64,000 bases of DNA from Kwoniella bestiolae CBS 10118 (Eukaryota; Basidiomycota; Tremellomycetes; Tremellales; Cryptococcaceae), in NCBI RefSeq assembly GCF_000512585.2, contig NC_089247.1, positions 1,364,001 through 1,428,000 on the forward strand, in the 5' to 3' direction. Below the pieces are notes generated by a model. It ran no database searches and was not told the origin of the DNA. It was given only the letters and a program-made list of their open reading frames with translations. Below, piece after piece: positions 10,295 to 24,039 of this stretch. The translations under genes and the position numbers were made by a program. Numbering within the stretch: the stretch's first letter is position 1; every line of letters begins with the position of its first letter.

Positions 10295-13200
10295 CTACTT
10301 CTCCGGAGATCTTTGATTCTGATTATGTGGCTGATTCTGATGGCTCATCCCATTAACCTTCCCCAAAGTAGAAAGATCCAACCTCTCAACGGTATACCCG
10401 CCATTCATCTTCTTAACAGTGACAGGTGCAGATCTAATTTCATCTACTGGACTTCTCGCTCTCTCACCTCCATTTCCATTGCCGGTAATCGAAGGTACAC
10501 TTTCTTTCCTCCCTCCTCCCCTGGACGCAGAAGATGGACTTTGGTCCAGGTCCATATCCATGTCAATGTCCATATCGTCCTTACCGAAAATATCATCCAT
10601 CAATTCCCCCTGTGTCCCCTCGGTGGGAGTTTCGATGATTGTCCCACTTGGTGTAGGCGTGTTCATCGTCCCATTACCCCCCTCCACTTTGAGGGTCCTC
10701 GAGGAAGTAGATGTGGATGTTGGAGTAGTCGACGTGGAAGGTTGGTTCTGGTTTGGGTTGATTTTCCGTAATTTGCCTTTCTCTTTTAGACGCTTTAGAA
10801 CCTTATGTGTGAATTCCTTGGTGAATGATTTCATCTTTGCTTTCTTCTCTTCAGATAAGGTTGGATGTCTTGTAGTCGAATATGTATGTCCCTTCTTCTC
10901 CTTCTCTACCAATATACCAGTACACTATATCACCCCGAGTCAGCTATCCCTTTCACCTCATCGGTACAAGTGATATAACTCACCTCCTTGGCATATCTCT
11001 TGAAGGTATCATGTTCCATCTGTTCCTTGTATTTACTCATACTTCTCACAACCACCTCTCCAACAAGCTTGGTCAATCTCTTCTCCTTCTTGGCCTCTTC
11101 ATCCTCCTCGTCGTCTATATCATAATGCGATCTTTTCTGCCTCTTACGACGTTCATCTTCCTCAATCACCATACTGCCCGATCTACTAGATTCAGCAGCA
11201 GGAGATTCGGAGGGAGCAGGATTCGATACTGCCGATTGGATGTTCTGCTGAGCGAGAGCGATGATAGCGTCTAACTTTAGTCGATCGGAAGATTGAGATA
11301 CAGGTAGGGAAGGTCTGGATGGAGGCGCAGGAGGTGGTGGGCGTGGTCGATGGAATGAGGGGATCGGTATACGTGGTCGGACTGGTGCGATGTCCAGTTG
11401 GATCTGAGTGGTGTTCTCCCATGCATCCGGACGACGAGGTGTTGATGTCGAATGAGAGGCTGCTTCGGCTATGGTGGTTGTGCCAGCTTCATCTTCGGCG
11501 TCAAGCTAGAATGAAGGGTAAGCGAGACTTCCCGAACATGCATTTTCATTGAGACTCACGGTAGCTAGTTTCTTGACTCGAGGAATCTTGTACGATAGTT
11601 CAAGAGTGGACCAGTACTCGAGCAGCTATCGGGCGAAATTAGCGCGACCATCCGGTTTCCGCTCAAGATGTAATCCAAGACTGACCTGCTTAGCAAGGTT
11701 GCTAACCTCCTCATCCTGGCTATCCTGTAACTTCTTGACTGGCTCTTCAATATTGGAATCTTCAATCTTATTTCGTATCTGCAACTTCCATTTACTCATA
11801 CTTTCAAGCGCCTACATATCCACAAGTCAGCTTTGAGGACATGGCTTCTTGCTAGGTGACACTTACCAATAGTACAATCTCCCTGTCATCCGCCAATTCA
11901 GCCAGAACCATACTCATCAGACTGAAGCCGTGCATCCGACCAAGTTGACGTTGTACAGCAGGTTCTTCCGTCATCTGTTGTCAAGTGTTAGCCTCGTCGA
12001 TACAGGTTCAAATGGATTAGAAAGTCGCCTACCTTTATACGCTGCAGTAATCTGGACATCATAGTCTTATTCTCCATAGACTGACGCATGGCAGCCGCGA
12101 CTTTCTGCACTTCTGGCTCTTCGATCGGTCGTAGCGTGGGCTAATTCAAGACGATCAGTCGGCTACTCAAGCGAAGTCGTTTTGCGATGCCTAACTGGAC
12201 TCACCACGAAATCCTCGTCGAGTTGACGAGACTTCTTCTTCTTGTTACCTTTCATGCCGTTCGCCTCGACCTCGTCGGTGATACCTAGGGCTATAACGGT
12301 AGAGCATGTCAATCCTAGTCCATATCCGTACTAAAACATGTCGATGAGCCAAGGGGAAAATCGGCACCCACCATCAAGGAACAGATCATTCATAGTACTC
12401 AAGCTGACATCCGTCTGGGTCTTTCCACCAATCGTTCCCACACAATTGGGTTCTCCGCAATAACAGATCTGAGCATCGTGACTATTCCGCATATCAGCTT
12501 ATCTGATCGCCAACAGGTAGCATGTAAAAAGAAGGACTTCTCCTCAAGGTATGACGAAACTTGATCTCACTCACCCATATCGATCAACATTGTAGTTGAA
12601 CGTGATCTCTTCACCTTTCACAACGTCCCTCTTGGTGAAGATACCCATACGCAACCTCCGTCCCACCACCCATTTCTGCACTTCTGAATTTGGGTTACAC
12701 GAGTGATTGGCAAATCTTCCTATACCGCCTTTCTTCGTAGCGTCGATGTACTATGGGACAATTGGGTAAGCATACGCTAGTGCACTTGTTCTTATGCCGT
12801 TTCCGAGCCTCCAGACAACTGTGGATCCCGTACGCATGTCGTTTGCGGGATGAGGATGATTGAAAAGCCAGAAACACAACCCACCTCCTCCTTCTGCAAC
12901 ATCATAAAGTAAAAATGCCTAATTCCCTCATCCGCATACTGCTGCATCCTCTTCCTGAATGTCTTTTCAGCTACCACCTCACCTATGTATTCGTATATCA
13001 GGGTGTTGCTGGAGAGTGAGCGACAGGGAGTCAGCTTCAAAGACTCATGATGACGCTTGAAGATTTTGAGATATGGTGAGGGGAGGGGAATGACACATAC
13101 GAAGGTATCGCCGATCCAGCTCTAAGTCCAAAACCCTTTTTCTCCGTCAACACCACCTCTACATTCGCGTATTGCTTTCTGCTGAACCTGTTGAAGGGAA

Positions 13201-14031
13201 TTAAGTGTAAGCTACCACTTCATCTGTGAAGTCTCGCATGGGGGACTAAAGAGACGCAGGACTCACTGTTGATTATGACAATGTTTACCTGCCCTGCACT
13301 CCCCACCCAGACACTCGATGAATAACGCCCGATTTATACAATCTGATTCTGGTCCACAAGGGTCTGTATCTGGGTCGTCTATATTCCACCATCAGAGTAT
13401 CAGCACAAACACCTTCTCTTTCCTCTGTCACTGCTTTCTTACACCAGTCTATCTAGCCCAGAAAGTCGCATGATATGATATACGCATCCCCACAGGATGA
13501 CTGAAGATCGACCCAACCAGACTCACGCTTGTCGTAAACACAATCACAAACCATCATCTCATCCTGTTCCCTACTCAATCCCAACCCCTTACTCTCATAA
13601 TGACATTTATCCAAACTCGTGAACGTCTCATGAGCTTCATCCCACGCTATGGGGAGATCATCAATCAACTGAGGAGGTTTCTCTTCGACTTTCACTTTCT
13701 TGGATCGACCCCTGCCTCCGCCAGAGGGCGTGCCAGGTAAAGGCGAGGAAGAGGAAGAGGAAGCTTGGTTCTCATCTTCAAGGAAGGTTTGGGTGTGGGT
13801 ACGAGGTTTGAGATCTTCTTGGCCTATTGCTGAGGTTGGTGAGCGGGAGCATGACTGACGCGGTGTAGGTGGATTGGGGTTTGGTTCATCCGCTTTGAAT
13901 AGATCTTCCAGCGTACTTTCCTGTGTCACTGCAGGGGTGCCCACGTCCATATCTAGTATACCCTCCTTCTCATCTAGTTCTAGCTCGGGCTTGATAGGTG
14001 ATGGTAGTGGTAGATCTTCGTCGCTCATCAT
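10295..14031 (-). CDS. SET2: Histone H3 lysine-36 methyltransferase Set2
   Basis: Set2 methylates H3K36 during transcription elongation and docks on phosphorylated RNA polymerase II. Thirteen exons were traced: 13527-14031, 13267-13378, 13101-13187, 12885-13008, 12575-12750, 12372-12481, 12205-12290, 12033-12140, 11867-11974, 11686-11811, 11560-11625, 10984-11505 and 10295-10924. They sum to 919 residues. An acidic, Ser-rich N-terminus is followed by a Cys-rich AWS domain (CDCVYDK to KHCHNQ, about 160-205). The SET domain follows, with IYEYIGEV, the SAM/lysine-pocket motif RFANHSCNPN and GEEITFNYNVDRYG. The post-SET CYCGEPNC comes next (about 205-350). A helical middle region (about 390-560) resembles the conserved Set2 autoinhibitory/TFIIS-like segment. 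The SRI polymerase-binding region lies at about 675-760. I saw no clear WW domain. The C-terminal 150 residues are low complexity. Confidence 0.94.
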
Positions 14032-14657
14032 GAGTATTTGTTAAAATGATTTGTTGCCGCTCAAAGAGGTATTACCGTCTCATCGATAATCGATGTACTT
14101 CGTCTTACTCGTGTATGCTTTTCAAGCGAGTCGTCTCTGGATGAGCAAGTATGATGCTGATTGCGAGATACTTTACAACACCGAATAACAAAGGTAAGGC
14201 AGAAAAGAGTGTATAGACTCGGTGACAAACACGAGCGTGAGTGGTACAGTAATTAAAAAAGTTAGGGAATTCGACATGACATTACGATGCCATAAACATT
14301 CCCATTACCCATTCTCACTTCCCCATATATACGCGCCATGCGAAGTATGAACGCTCAACGCGTGAGTATGTATCTCATTTTGAGGTATCCATTGGCCTAT
14401 CAATCACGATACGATGCATGGATCACGAAGATGATCCGAGGACATGAAGATGCCATGCATAGAAGAAAAGATGATCAGAAAGGTACGAGTAATGCTATGA
14501 GGCCGCAATGCAAAGGGAGGAACAGAGAACATGTCTAGACCAAAAGAAATCATGTTTTACAACTTAAAACCCTCACTCAATCTATATCACATCTAAACAA
14601 ACCATCTATGCACCCCACTCTCCTCCCGAAACCAATCCATCTCATACGTCGGCCTGA
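14032..14657. other. Intergenic region between SET2 and the DIL/ankyrin gene
   Basis: This holds the SET2 promoter and the 3' flank of the next minus-strand gene. A small plus-strand frame at 14338-14538 has no supporting features. Nothing else is seen. Confidence 0.45.
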
Positions 14658-17600
14658 TCAACTCCAAAACGCATTCCTCTCCCTCCCCGGCGTCCCACTC
14701 CCACTCCCAGGACTCCTCATCTCAAATGCCCCCTCTCGACTGGACCATCCATGACCCGGCCCAATAGTATCTTCGCTCCCCTCCCTAATTTTCCTCTTAT
14801 CTTTCTCAGGACTATCCCAATCAATCGCTGAGAACTCCTCCCTGAGATTGATGGTACTCAGCTTTTTACCCAATTTCCACCATTTCTTCTTTCCCCCGCT
14901 TCCCCCCGATCCCTCAGAGTTCTGACTCAAAGTAGGCGATTTCATTAACGAGGGACTATTCATCGGCGAGGCATAGGAGCCAGAGGAGTTGCGTTGCATT
15001 CTCATTTTGAGTTCGAACGATTCTGTCCTCCCGTGTCCATGAGATATCGAAGAATCGTCGAATGTTGGTGAAGGAGATTGTGGGTGTTTGATAAATCTAC
15101 TTGATTCTCTGAGCTGTTCGATGGATTTCATACTCCTAAGCCTCGAGCTCGGAAGCTCCACGCCATTCTTACTTATTGGTGTCTTCTCATCCTCAGTTAA
15201 AGAAGGTAATAACCCCTGCACCTCGTTGGCTTTGATGGTATCTACCACAGGTCTAGTGGGAGTAGGCGTAGGTGATTTTTCGATCGATCGTTTCCTTTCT
15301 ATCTTCTTGGGCAAATCCCGTATATCCTTGATGGTAGCCATTGGATCATCCTCTTCTTGGTGGTCTGATATTGGTATCGCACGTTTCTGCTTGAACGCCC
15401 AGGCATCGCTATTCAACTTGTAGTCCGTTTCTTTTCCCTTCAACCATCCGAAGAAATCCATGGGCAGTTCCCTTAAACTTCTTTGTCGGGGTAATGACCA
15501 GCCCATAGGTCTCGAAGAGGAGAAACTAGATCTGGAGGGTGGTCTGGAAGTTCTAGATCCATCTGAAATGAAGGGACTGGCAGGCAAGAGGTTCCTGTAC
15601 GCCGCGTCTCGGGGGGGAGAGGCGATTAGGTACGTGTTGTCGTGAGGTAAGACGAAGGGTAACATGTATCGACTGTCTAGGAGTTCACCCAGACATTCCG
15701 GTGAGGATTGAGGGATGAATTCGCCTAGTGCCGTCGAGCCGTCGAACAAAGCGTCGATAGGCGTAGAATCGTCGATGATACCTTGGAGAGAGATTTCAGA
15801 CATCGATGGTCCACCATGACTATGGCTGGAACTATGGTCGGATAATGAGCCTTGGGATCTCCTTCTTTCAGCTTTCTGTACGCTGAATTGGACTCGGCGT
15901 TTCTCCCAGTCTTTCTGGAGTTGAGCAAGGTATTGTCCGCACTCTTCGTTCATCTTCCCTTCATTCACTTCATACCTGTAATCCCTGACAGCCCGTCTCA
16001 TCTGCAATGGGTTGATAGCCTTCATGTTCTGCATTGTGCCGATCAAAGTATCGAATTCTTTGATCTGGGATAAACATTGAAGCCATTGTAAGAGTTGACT
16101 GACGGGTTCCAAATGTTTCGTAGCTGTCTGTACGGGTAATCCGTTCGCTCTAACCCAATCATCCAGAGCGGTGATGTTCATCTTAATTTGAAGGGCTTTC
16201 GTCCGACAGAGGTATTTCTTTTGTGCCAAGATTCGGTTGAACAGCTCGCAAGAAATCCAAAAGAATATCTGAGAAAAAGCTTGAACGACTATAGCAGGAT
16301 TTACCTTATATAGCTGAAGGATAAGATGTACTCCAGATAAGATATCCGTGATTCGAGAAGGGTTCATCTCTATCTCCACCGTGGGTGTATGGGATTGTCC
16401 AGAAGTACCGCTGATATTGGAATCATGAGAGATCGATCGAGGCGTGGCTGCCAAACGCAGATCGTTCATTGACTGATGGCGATTCGGCGTACGGTGTGGT
16501 GTACCCGCTGCAGAAGGAGTCGCTGGAGAGTCATTGGGACTGGGAACGAAGATGGAAGCTGCCCGGGGCGTCTCTCGCTTCTTCTTGGGAGCGAACGATC
16601 TGAAAATGGACCATTCACCCTCAAATCGAATATCGTTAAAATCCTCCAGTGTCTCGTAGTCTAAGATCGCAGCGTCGAGGTAGATATCGATTCGTCGTTC
16701 GGCAACTCGAATGATGAAGACTACACTAATGTATGAGCTGACTACCACCAGACGAGCTCACGGGATCAGTAGCTCACCATGTATAGCGTTGATCAGTTCC
16801 TCCATCATCCCTAACAAGCTCATTTCCTCGCAAGCCGCATTGATCCCAGGATCTGATTTGAGAAGATGCAGTAAGACAGAAGAGTTGTACGCCCAGAATG
16901 CGAGATAGGCGAGGTTTTCGACGTTGTTCTGTTCAATCGCTCATTCGTCAGTGTGCTGTCCGTCACAGAGGCAGATGTTGCAGCGAACTCACATGAACAC
17001 CCTCCTCAATCGTCTCCACTATGCCTTCGATCAATTCCTCCAACCAACCTTCATCGCATTTGTATTGAGCGAATCTGGCATACAGGTAAAGTGCGTTGGC
17101 GGGTAAAGTTCTTTTCTGTAATGGTTGGCATACTGGAGTGTAATCCGTTATGAGGATCTCGAAGATCATCGGTAAGTGAGACAAGGAGAAGACTAGCATA
17201 TTCGAGTTCAGGTCCAGCTGATTTACCTATCAGGCGCAAAAGGCACGTATCAGCCTCAAATCCTTCAACCCTCTAGCATCCAACGACATCTTATCTGGCC
17301 ATTGGTTGACCATTTGGTCTCCATACAACCGAGAAACAGAAAGGGACGCCCGCTCACATCAAAATCATCTTCTTCCCCACCATATTCACTCTCCTCATCA
17401 TCCTTCCTCTCCGCCTCCAGATCCAGCTCGTACCCCATCCAGCCCAAACCACTATCATCCGACGGCGTCTTACTCTCCCTCTTGGGATCAGGTAAAGGCC
17501 TAATCAGCAATTCCGGATCGACATCAACCATCCTCGCTCGTTCTCTCAACCACGTCTCCCTCTCCAGTTCGAGCTGATTCCGCTTCTCCTCTCGTTCAAT

Positions 17601-18820
17601 CGCCTCCATCTTGAGCGTTGCGTGTCGACGACGACGCTCCAGCATCGCTTGACGGGCTGGTGGGAAGTGCGGTATGAGATTTGTAGCTGTTTTGGGAGTT
17701 GAGGAAGACTCGCCATAACATGTTGCGTGTTCTAGGAATAATGCCACGTCTTCTCTGTCTGGCATACCCACCACCAGATCTAGGGGGGTGAGTCCACGAT
17801 TCGTCAGGGCGTGTGGTGAGGAACCTCGTGAGAGGAGGAAGGAGATCAAAGGGGGCGTGGATATCAATGCTGCGAGGTGTAATGGTGTCCATCCGGCTAT
17901 AAGAGACAGGATGTTGATATCAGCTACTATGACCTGCCGCGATCTCAGTGGGCAAATAGCTGAGATAAGAATGACTTCACTCACTCCTATCTCTCCCACC
18001 CCTCTGACCAACTTCCAAACCCCATCTACCCACTATGATTCTAACGCATTCCTCCGTCTCCTGTCTCCCACATGAAGCCTGTATAGCCATTCCGACCAAT
18101 CCCCACCCTTCCTCATCTTCCAGCTGGTGAGCTTGGATGTCGAGGATGTCGGCCTTGATGACAATAGCAAAAGAAAGAAGGGTCAGCATACAAAGGCAGA
18201 CGAAACTACCTTCGCTCCATAGATGATGAACACAACAATCCACTTACCCATCTCCCCTCCAACCCGCTCAGCCACCCAATCAACTCCCCTTCGCACCTCT
18301 CCACCGCAAACATCAGTGCTCTCCTCAAGATCAAACCCATCCTCAACTCCCTACCAATCTCACCATCATCGTCGTTATTGTCAGATTCCTGGGCCTGGAG
18401 TAAGGGCAGGATATTATCGGGCGATGGATCAGAGAGGAAACGAGGTTCGGGTGGGCGTTTGTATGAGCCTGATCTGTGGGTTTGGAAGGAGAGTATCAGC
18501 TTGATTATATGCTCAACATACTATGTATCGAGATATGTCTTCCTCCCATGTCGACCAGGTATAGAGATACAGAAAGATAAGACTTGGACATACCTATTCA
18601 TCCCTCCCCTACCACCACCAGCGGACGAAGCGATACTAGCCGTCTCAGCCTGTAATCCCCTATGATCAGGACTCGACATGCTCAGATCGATGAGTGGGCT
18701 CTCGGGGACGAGCACATGGGATAGTTGTGGGTTATGTAGTGGGTTGGGCGAGGCCGAGCCGAGATGAGGTGATGAGGTGGGAAAGGGAGGAAGGGGTGGT
18801 TTGGTGGGTAGGGATGTCAT
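14658..18820 (-). CDS. DIL (dilute) domain and ankyrin-repeat protein
   Basis: Seven exons are read: 18594-18820, 18248-18473, 17985-18153, 17358-17896, 16993-17226, 16778-16928 and 14658-16741. They give 1209 residues. Ankyrin-type repeats lie at about 150-265, with GWTPLHLAALIS and GLTPLDLVVG across a splice junction. A charged coiled segment follows (about 290-345). The DIL region (about 400-790) starts with ENLAYLAFWAYNSSVLLHLL and includes LFNRILAQKKYLCRTKALQIKMN, as in the cargo-binding tail of class V myosins. There is no motor domain. Fungal proteins with this ankyrin + DIL layout are known but poorly studied, so a cargo or membrane-transport role is an inference from myosin V. The C-terminal 400 residues are Ser/Pro-rich and disordered. 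The exon 3 donor is the least certain; a donor 17 nt earlier on the strand would also keep frame and change one residue plus a short deletion. Confidence 0.85.
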
Positions 18821-19792
18821 CTTGCGTTGGTGGTCATACGTATCGTATGATTTCTGCTGTGGTATGCTGTGGTGTTTGATATGATGAACGTCCGTGCGTC
18901 GATCTCTTGTCCTAGGGGTTGAGTTGACGATACGAACACGACAAGATAACTTCTTGCCCCCGTGTTAAAACTTGATATAGGTGTTGATATTGTTCTTTGC
19001 GAGTAACCCGACGAACGAACGAGGTTGTCTTAGCTCGTTATCCCTTTGACTGATGGCGATGACCACTGCGAGTATAGCTTGTTGAACGGATTGTTGTTTT
19101 TGGGACAAGCCTGAGGCTAAGGCGCGTTACACTTGACCTTGACTGTACGCGTGTGATTTTCCCCGACCAATCCACCAAATCAAGAATCGAGCTCCCGACT
19201 TTGACGTGCAATATGAATGCTGAATGCTGTTCCAACGAGGTCAAAGGAAAATCAGAAGATCTGATGATCTCGTTTCTTTCTGGCGATAAGAAATGCAAGC
19301 AAGCTAAGCAGCGGTACGGAAAGGGGATCTACGTGTGGCTTGATCCATCCACGTGTCGTGTTTACCTTATCGAGTAATACCGTGAAGAGCCTCTACGCTG
19401 GAACCAAACAACTAGCACTCTGAAGGTATACCTCTAATCGCTCTCGACTGGACTTCGCAGATAAGTACTATATCATCCCTCACCAACGAAGGTCTGGCAT
19501 TTCATGTTAAAGACACGACCGTATCATACTGAGGAAGAAAGCTGCAGCAGAACAGTAAACCCTCAAATTCAATTCATTTCAATCTGATCAAATCTGTATA
19601 ATCGTACATATGTTTATATAACTGAGAAAAGGAACCACCATATCATAAAATATCTATAAAGATACACAATACGGTAACTAAAGAAAAAGTGAGCGATGAA
19701 TGATAAGTAGTAGTAGTAGATAATGGCCCATGGAATCTAACATCGGGCTCGCAGTGAGAAGAGATTTGTCGATGAGATAGGATCAAAGGCGA
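18821..19792. other. Intergenic region between the DIL gene and CCR4
   Basis: About 970 bp holding the promoter of the DIL/ankyrin gene and the 3' flank of CCR4. A 74-codon plus-strand frame (19153-19377) has no recognisable features. I see no repeat or RNA gene. Confidence 0.45.
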
Positions 19793-22371
19793 CTAATGAT
19801 AAGATCCGTTCGTCTGGGAGTGTGAGTCAGACTGTCCTTTGAGTCTGAATTGGGCGAATACTGGTATATGACTATGCACAATCCATCAATTATCAGCATA
19901 CCTGTCAATCCAAACCCCATAAAGATAAGGCGGAGGGGATTATGAGAAGAAAGAAGACGCCACTCACTCAGATGGGAAATGGGTATTAGGGAACCCCACG
20001 CATTTATCCAAATACTCTCTATCCACATCACCCAACACACTAGTAACCTTCATAGTCTTATGCGCATAAAAGATATAATCAATAGCAGCGTCGAATGTAG
20101 GCGTGAAATTCGTCATCTTCATCTCCCCAAAGGACGCGCAGGAAGACCTCAGTCCTAATCTGTGTCTTAATCCCTTATTGGTGTAGGTTCCATACGTATG
20201 ATCCATGAAATCCTCATGATCGGGCGGTATCTCCCCCGTAGACAGGTAATCATACACTGCCGATCCACTCAGAGAGTTCAGATCCACACACATGATCAGG
20301 GGGATATCCCGTCCTTTCTCGGATTTCTCGTATTTTGGCGGACCCCTTCCAAGGTTGTATTCAGGATCGGAAGATAATCTTGCAGGTAATCTTGAAAAAT
20401 TCTCTACTATCTTTTCGAGCTCTTCCATCAACATCCCAATTTGGACCAACTTGACATCCCTATATCGATGATCCCAGTAGATATGCGAGTTGGCAACTAA
20501 CAGCCTAGCTCCGGAAGCTTTGAATTCTAATGCAGCTACTACCGCTATGTTATCTCGCGACATGACTCGGTTGAACATGTCTTCGGTACGCATGTCGGTC
20601 TTGCTTATGGCGAGTTGGCTGAATTCGACCACTTGAGCTTCGACCAGCTGGAATCTGTAGTTGTAAATCAAGTAATCAGCATCAGTTCCCCCTCAAAATC
20701 CAACGTGATTGAACGAGGCAGAAATAAAAACCTACCGATCAGCCTTCCAGAAAGTAGCACACCCATCCACAGCCTTCTGTTCATCCGCCGACATGGTCCT
20801 AGCCCTAGACCGAGGATAGTGTTGACCCTCGTACCCATGTCTCTTCAACTCAGGTAAGAAGTAATCCGCATACTGTTCGCAATCTATCTCCTGGAGACAG
20901 ACGATATCCGCAGAAGCCTGAGCAATCTCATTCAGGATGGCTTGTTTCCTGTATCCCCATTCTAATGCCCAGCTTGGAGTGTACGAATACGTCGTACCAG
21001 GTGCGAAAGAGTGACATAGGATGTTGTATGTAAGAACGGTGAATGATTCTTGTTTGCCAGATGAAGGTGATGAGATATCAGGTTCAATTTCTATCCAATG
21101 TCTTTCAGGAGGTTCAGGTCCAGGTGGACAATTATCCCTCATATGGTGTATTAATCCACTCGTCCCCTCATCCGCTATCAACTTCTTCAACCTCTCATCT
21201 AAAGGATTACCTTCCACACCTAACGTTTCTAATTGATATAGTGTTCCTAGTTCGAAAGGTAGGGTTGTGAGGTGATTATCGAAAAGCAACAGATCTTTCA
21301 GTTTACATAAAACACCAATCTCCGGTGGTATCGATGTCAATTCGTTACCTGTCGCGTCCAGTAAGGTGAGTTGGCGTAAGTGAGATATGGCGGAGGGGAT
21401 GGTGGTGAGAGCATTATGGTTGACATATAAGGAGGTGATGTGGTCAAAGGAGAATAAAGCTGTGGATAGGGTCTTCAGCCTTATACCACCCAAATCTAGA
21501 CCCGTCCAAGGTTCAGACACTCTATCATCTTCTTTATCGTTTGGTGCAGGTGGTTGAGCGGGTGTAGCTGGATCGGCATGTTCTGGTCCAGGTGTAGAAG
21601 AGGGGTCGGATGGTGGAGGTGGGGGAGTGACACCTCGATCAGAGTCTGCTCGAGTGACTGAGAGGGAGGTTTGTTTACGGTGAATACCATTCAAGGCGTT
21701 TGATTGGGAGGAGGCAGGGCGGTTGTTGGGATCGGTTATGGTGACGGCGGATGGTTTGTTGGTAGCTCGAGATGAGATGGCTGCTGCTCTAGCTCGATGG
21801 TGAGGTGAAGATGATAGCCTGGATGCCTACAAATCACGAACGATCATCAGCCGTATGTCTAAAGGTGATCATAAGAAGAACCACTCACTTCTGCTCTTAA
21901 CAGTTGATGTTGCCAAAAAGCCGTCAAAGGCATCGAAGGTTCATTCCTAGGTGGACTATTCTGTTGACCCGCCCCACCAGCACCGCCAAACAAGCTCATC
22001 CCACCATACCCTGAAGGACCGTGATTTGCTGGACCAGGACCACCTAGATTGGAATTCCCCCCGAAACTTGGATGATGTTGATTATGACCATGCAGATGTA
22101 CGTGATTTGAATGTTGGTGGTGACCTCCATGACCGCCCGAGGGAGGTGGGAACGCACCACCACCTCCCCCTCCAAGAGATGGATATCCTCCTGGAGAAGG
22201 TAAGGGCATACCCGAAGGTGTGAATGATGGATGTGATGGATGTCTGGCCCATCCTCCTCCTCCCCCTGATCCTAATCTATTGTTACCCCCGGAATCTCCA
22301 TTACTGTCGTGATGCTTTGATGCTCCTCCGCCCGATGAGGCATGTGATGTCTGTTGGTGTGGATAAAACAT
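19793..22371 (-). CDS. CCR4: CCR4 deadenylase (CCR4-NOT catalytic subunit)
   Basis: Ccr4 is the exonuclease that shortens mRNA poly(A) tails within CCR4-NOT. Four exons (21889-22371, 20736-21826, 19968-20654 and 19793-19871) give 779 residues. The first 160 residues are a Gly/His/Pro-rich low-complexity region. Leucine-rich repeats that bind NOT1 lie at about 255-355 (LTTLPFELGTLYQLETLGVEGN). The endonuclease/exonuclease/phosphatase domain (about 405-775) shows the active-site pieces TYNILCHSF, VCLQEID, NSHIYWDHRYRD, MCVDLNSLSG and SDHIPV. The last piece, with the catalytic His, is rebuilt by the final short exon across a split Asp codon. The LRR plus EEP order separates Ccr4 from other EEP nucleases. 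Confidence 0.95.
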
Positions 22372-24039
22372 CCAGATTGGATTGTGGACGATGGTCTATG
22401 GCTATAAGATTGCAAAGATGATTTAGTAAAGAGCGAAGAGTAAAGGACGAAAAGACAAAAGAGATATAGAAAAGAGAATAGGATGTAAAGGTAAGGCTGC
22501 GGCGAAGACGAAATACACACGATAGATACTATGGGTCAAGTGTGATATCGAAAGGTAGGTTTGAGTACTGTATGAAATACTCACTGTTATCCCGTTGATA
22601 TAAAAGTGGTATCGATCCTTTCTGTTTAGGTTCGAGTGTGATCGATGAACAAGGATGATGAAGTAGAGGAGGTGGCTTTAACTTGTTTTTATTGGCCAGA
22701 TCTATCATTGACAAATCTTGCCGGTGTGAGGGGTTGGGTCTGCTAGTGAATATAGATGACGCTTTCTCTTCAATTATATCCTATCCTTGGGAGGTGAAAA
22801 GGATACTGTCTGATGATATAGGTAGATACGCTGACCAATCGAAGGGACAAAGGCTGTTCTGGTGAGAGTTTGGTGAACAAGAGATGTGACTGTTCAAGGT
22901 ATGATGGGTTAACTTCAAGACGGGATTGCGATGATGTCTATTGTGTTGAGAGTGGTGTTTTGATTGACAATAAGGACTGACTAGTCGAGTGAGATGTGAC
23001 AGACATGCGATGGTAATGAAGTGATGGTGAGCAGAGTAGTAGTATAGGCTAACATCAAGGGTCGTACAAGTGGATGGTGAGGTGGCATATCACATATATC
23101 ATCATAACGACTAGATCTTGAGATGACGGACAATACCGCATAACACTCTCTCTACTCAGCAACAACGGAATTAACCGGCGTTTCATCTCACAGCGACCCA
23201 CTGTGGCGCAGATCACCTCATACCCTCCTAGACCCTGGGTCAATCAATAGTCTGTGCGTCATCTGTTAGCTCGATACCGACAATAGACAATAGACAATAG
23301 ACAATAGCGAGCATTTGTTGACGATAGGTTGACAGGTTTGAGTCTACTCAGATATCAAGATAATCAATGATGGCAAGCTAAACATTACAACTCGAATAAT
23401 GCTCAGTATCGACGAGCTAAATGGAATGTTTGTGTTGTATCGAGATATACCTCCCTTCGGAGCCTTTTTGTCCCCCACTCTCACATCCTATCCATCAAAC
23501 GGTAATCTCACTATTGATTGTCCCCCATTTTGTGCTGACAACCTATCCGATCTTATTGATCGATCTCACCAGGAATTCATCAAAGGAGACACGCGCACTT
23601 CCTTGCTAATGATGTAGTCGAGATGACCGTTGTCTTAAAGGACATACAATGTGTTAGTTATTATATACACAGTCCTCTTCCTGTCCAGACAACCATCAAT
23701 CCGCTTAGATCTCCCATCAACACATATTTCCATTCTACATCATTCTCCCATCTCTCATCTCATAACGGTGAACGAGACACCCTACTCTCATCCGCCCTTG
23801 ACGGGATAAGCGCAGTAAGATACGCATACACTGCGCACTGACATTCATCGGAGCCGAGTCATCAACTGTGTATCAAACATGCCGCTTGTCCGTTAATCGT
23901 TGATTATCCGCTCAGTCAGCTGATCGATATCGACGTATCAGTCTAGAAAACGCCTCCTTTTCACCCACATTCTTCTCTCTTCTCGTGTTTATCTCCCACA
24001 TTTCTGCAACCACGCAAATGGTCTTCGCGCTTGGTCATC
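22372..24039. other. Divergent intergenic region between CCR4 and the OPT pseudogene
   Basis: At 1.67 kb this is the longest gene-free stretch. It should contain both promoters and the CCR4 leader. A 7-bp tandem repeat sits at 23280-23307. Frames up to 72 codons occur but have no protein-like pattern. An ATG at 24018, out of frame with the OPT start at 24040, opens a short overlapping upstream frame. Confidence 0.5.
23280..23307 (+). repeat. Four copies of ACAATAG
   Basis: Perfect 7-bp tandem repeat, four units, in the CCR4/OPT intergenic region. Confidence 0.9.

Noticed and set aside
10419..10973. 184-codon plus-strand frame
   Set aside because: It lies antisense to the last exons of SET2, whose protein is continuous and conserved there.
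15088..15423. Plus-strand frame of 111 codons
   Set aside because: Antisense to the large last exon of the DIL/ankyrin gene; no independent support.
19153..19377. 74-codon frame between the DIL gene and CCR4
   Set aside because: No leader, no conserved pattern and no splice partners; likely promoter sequence.
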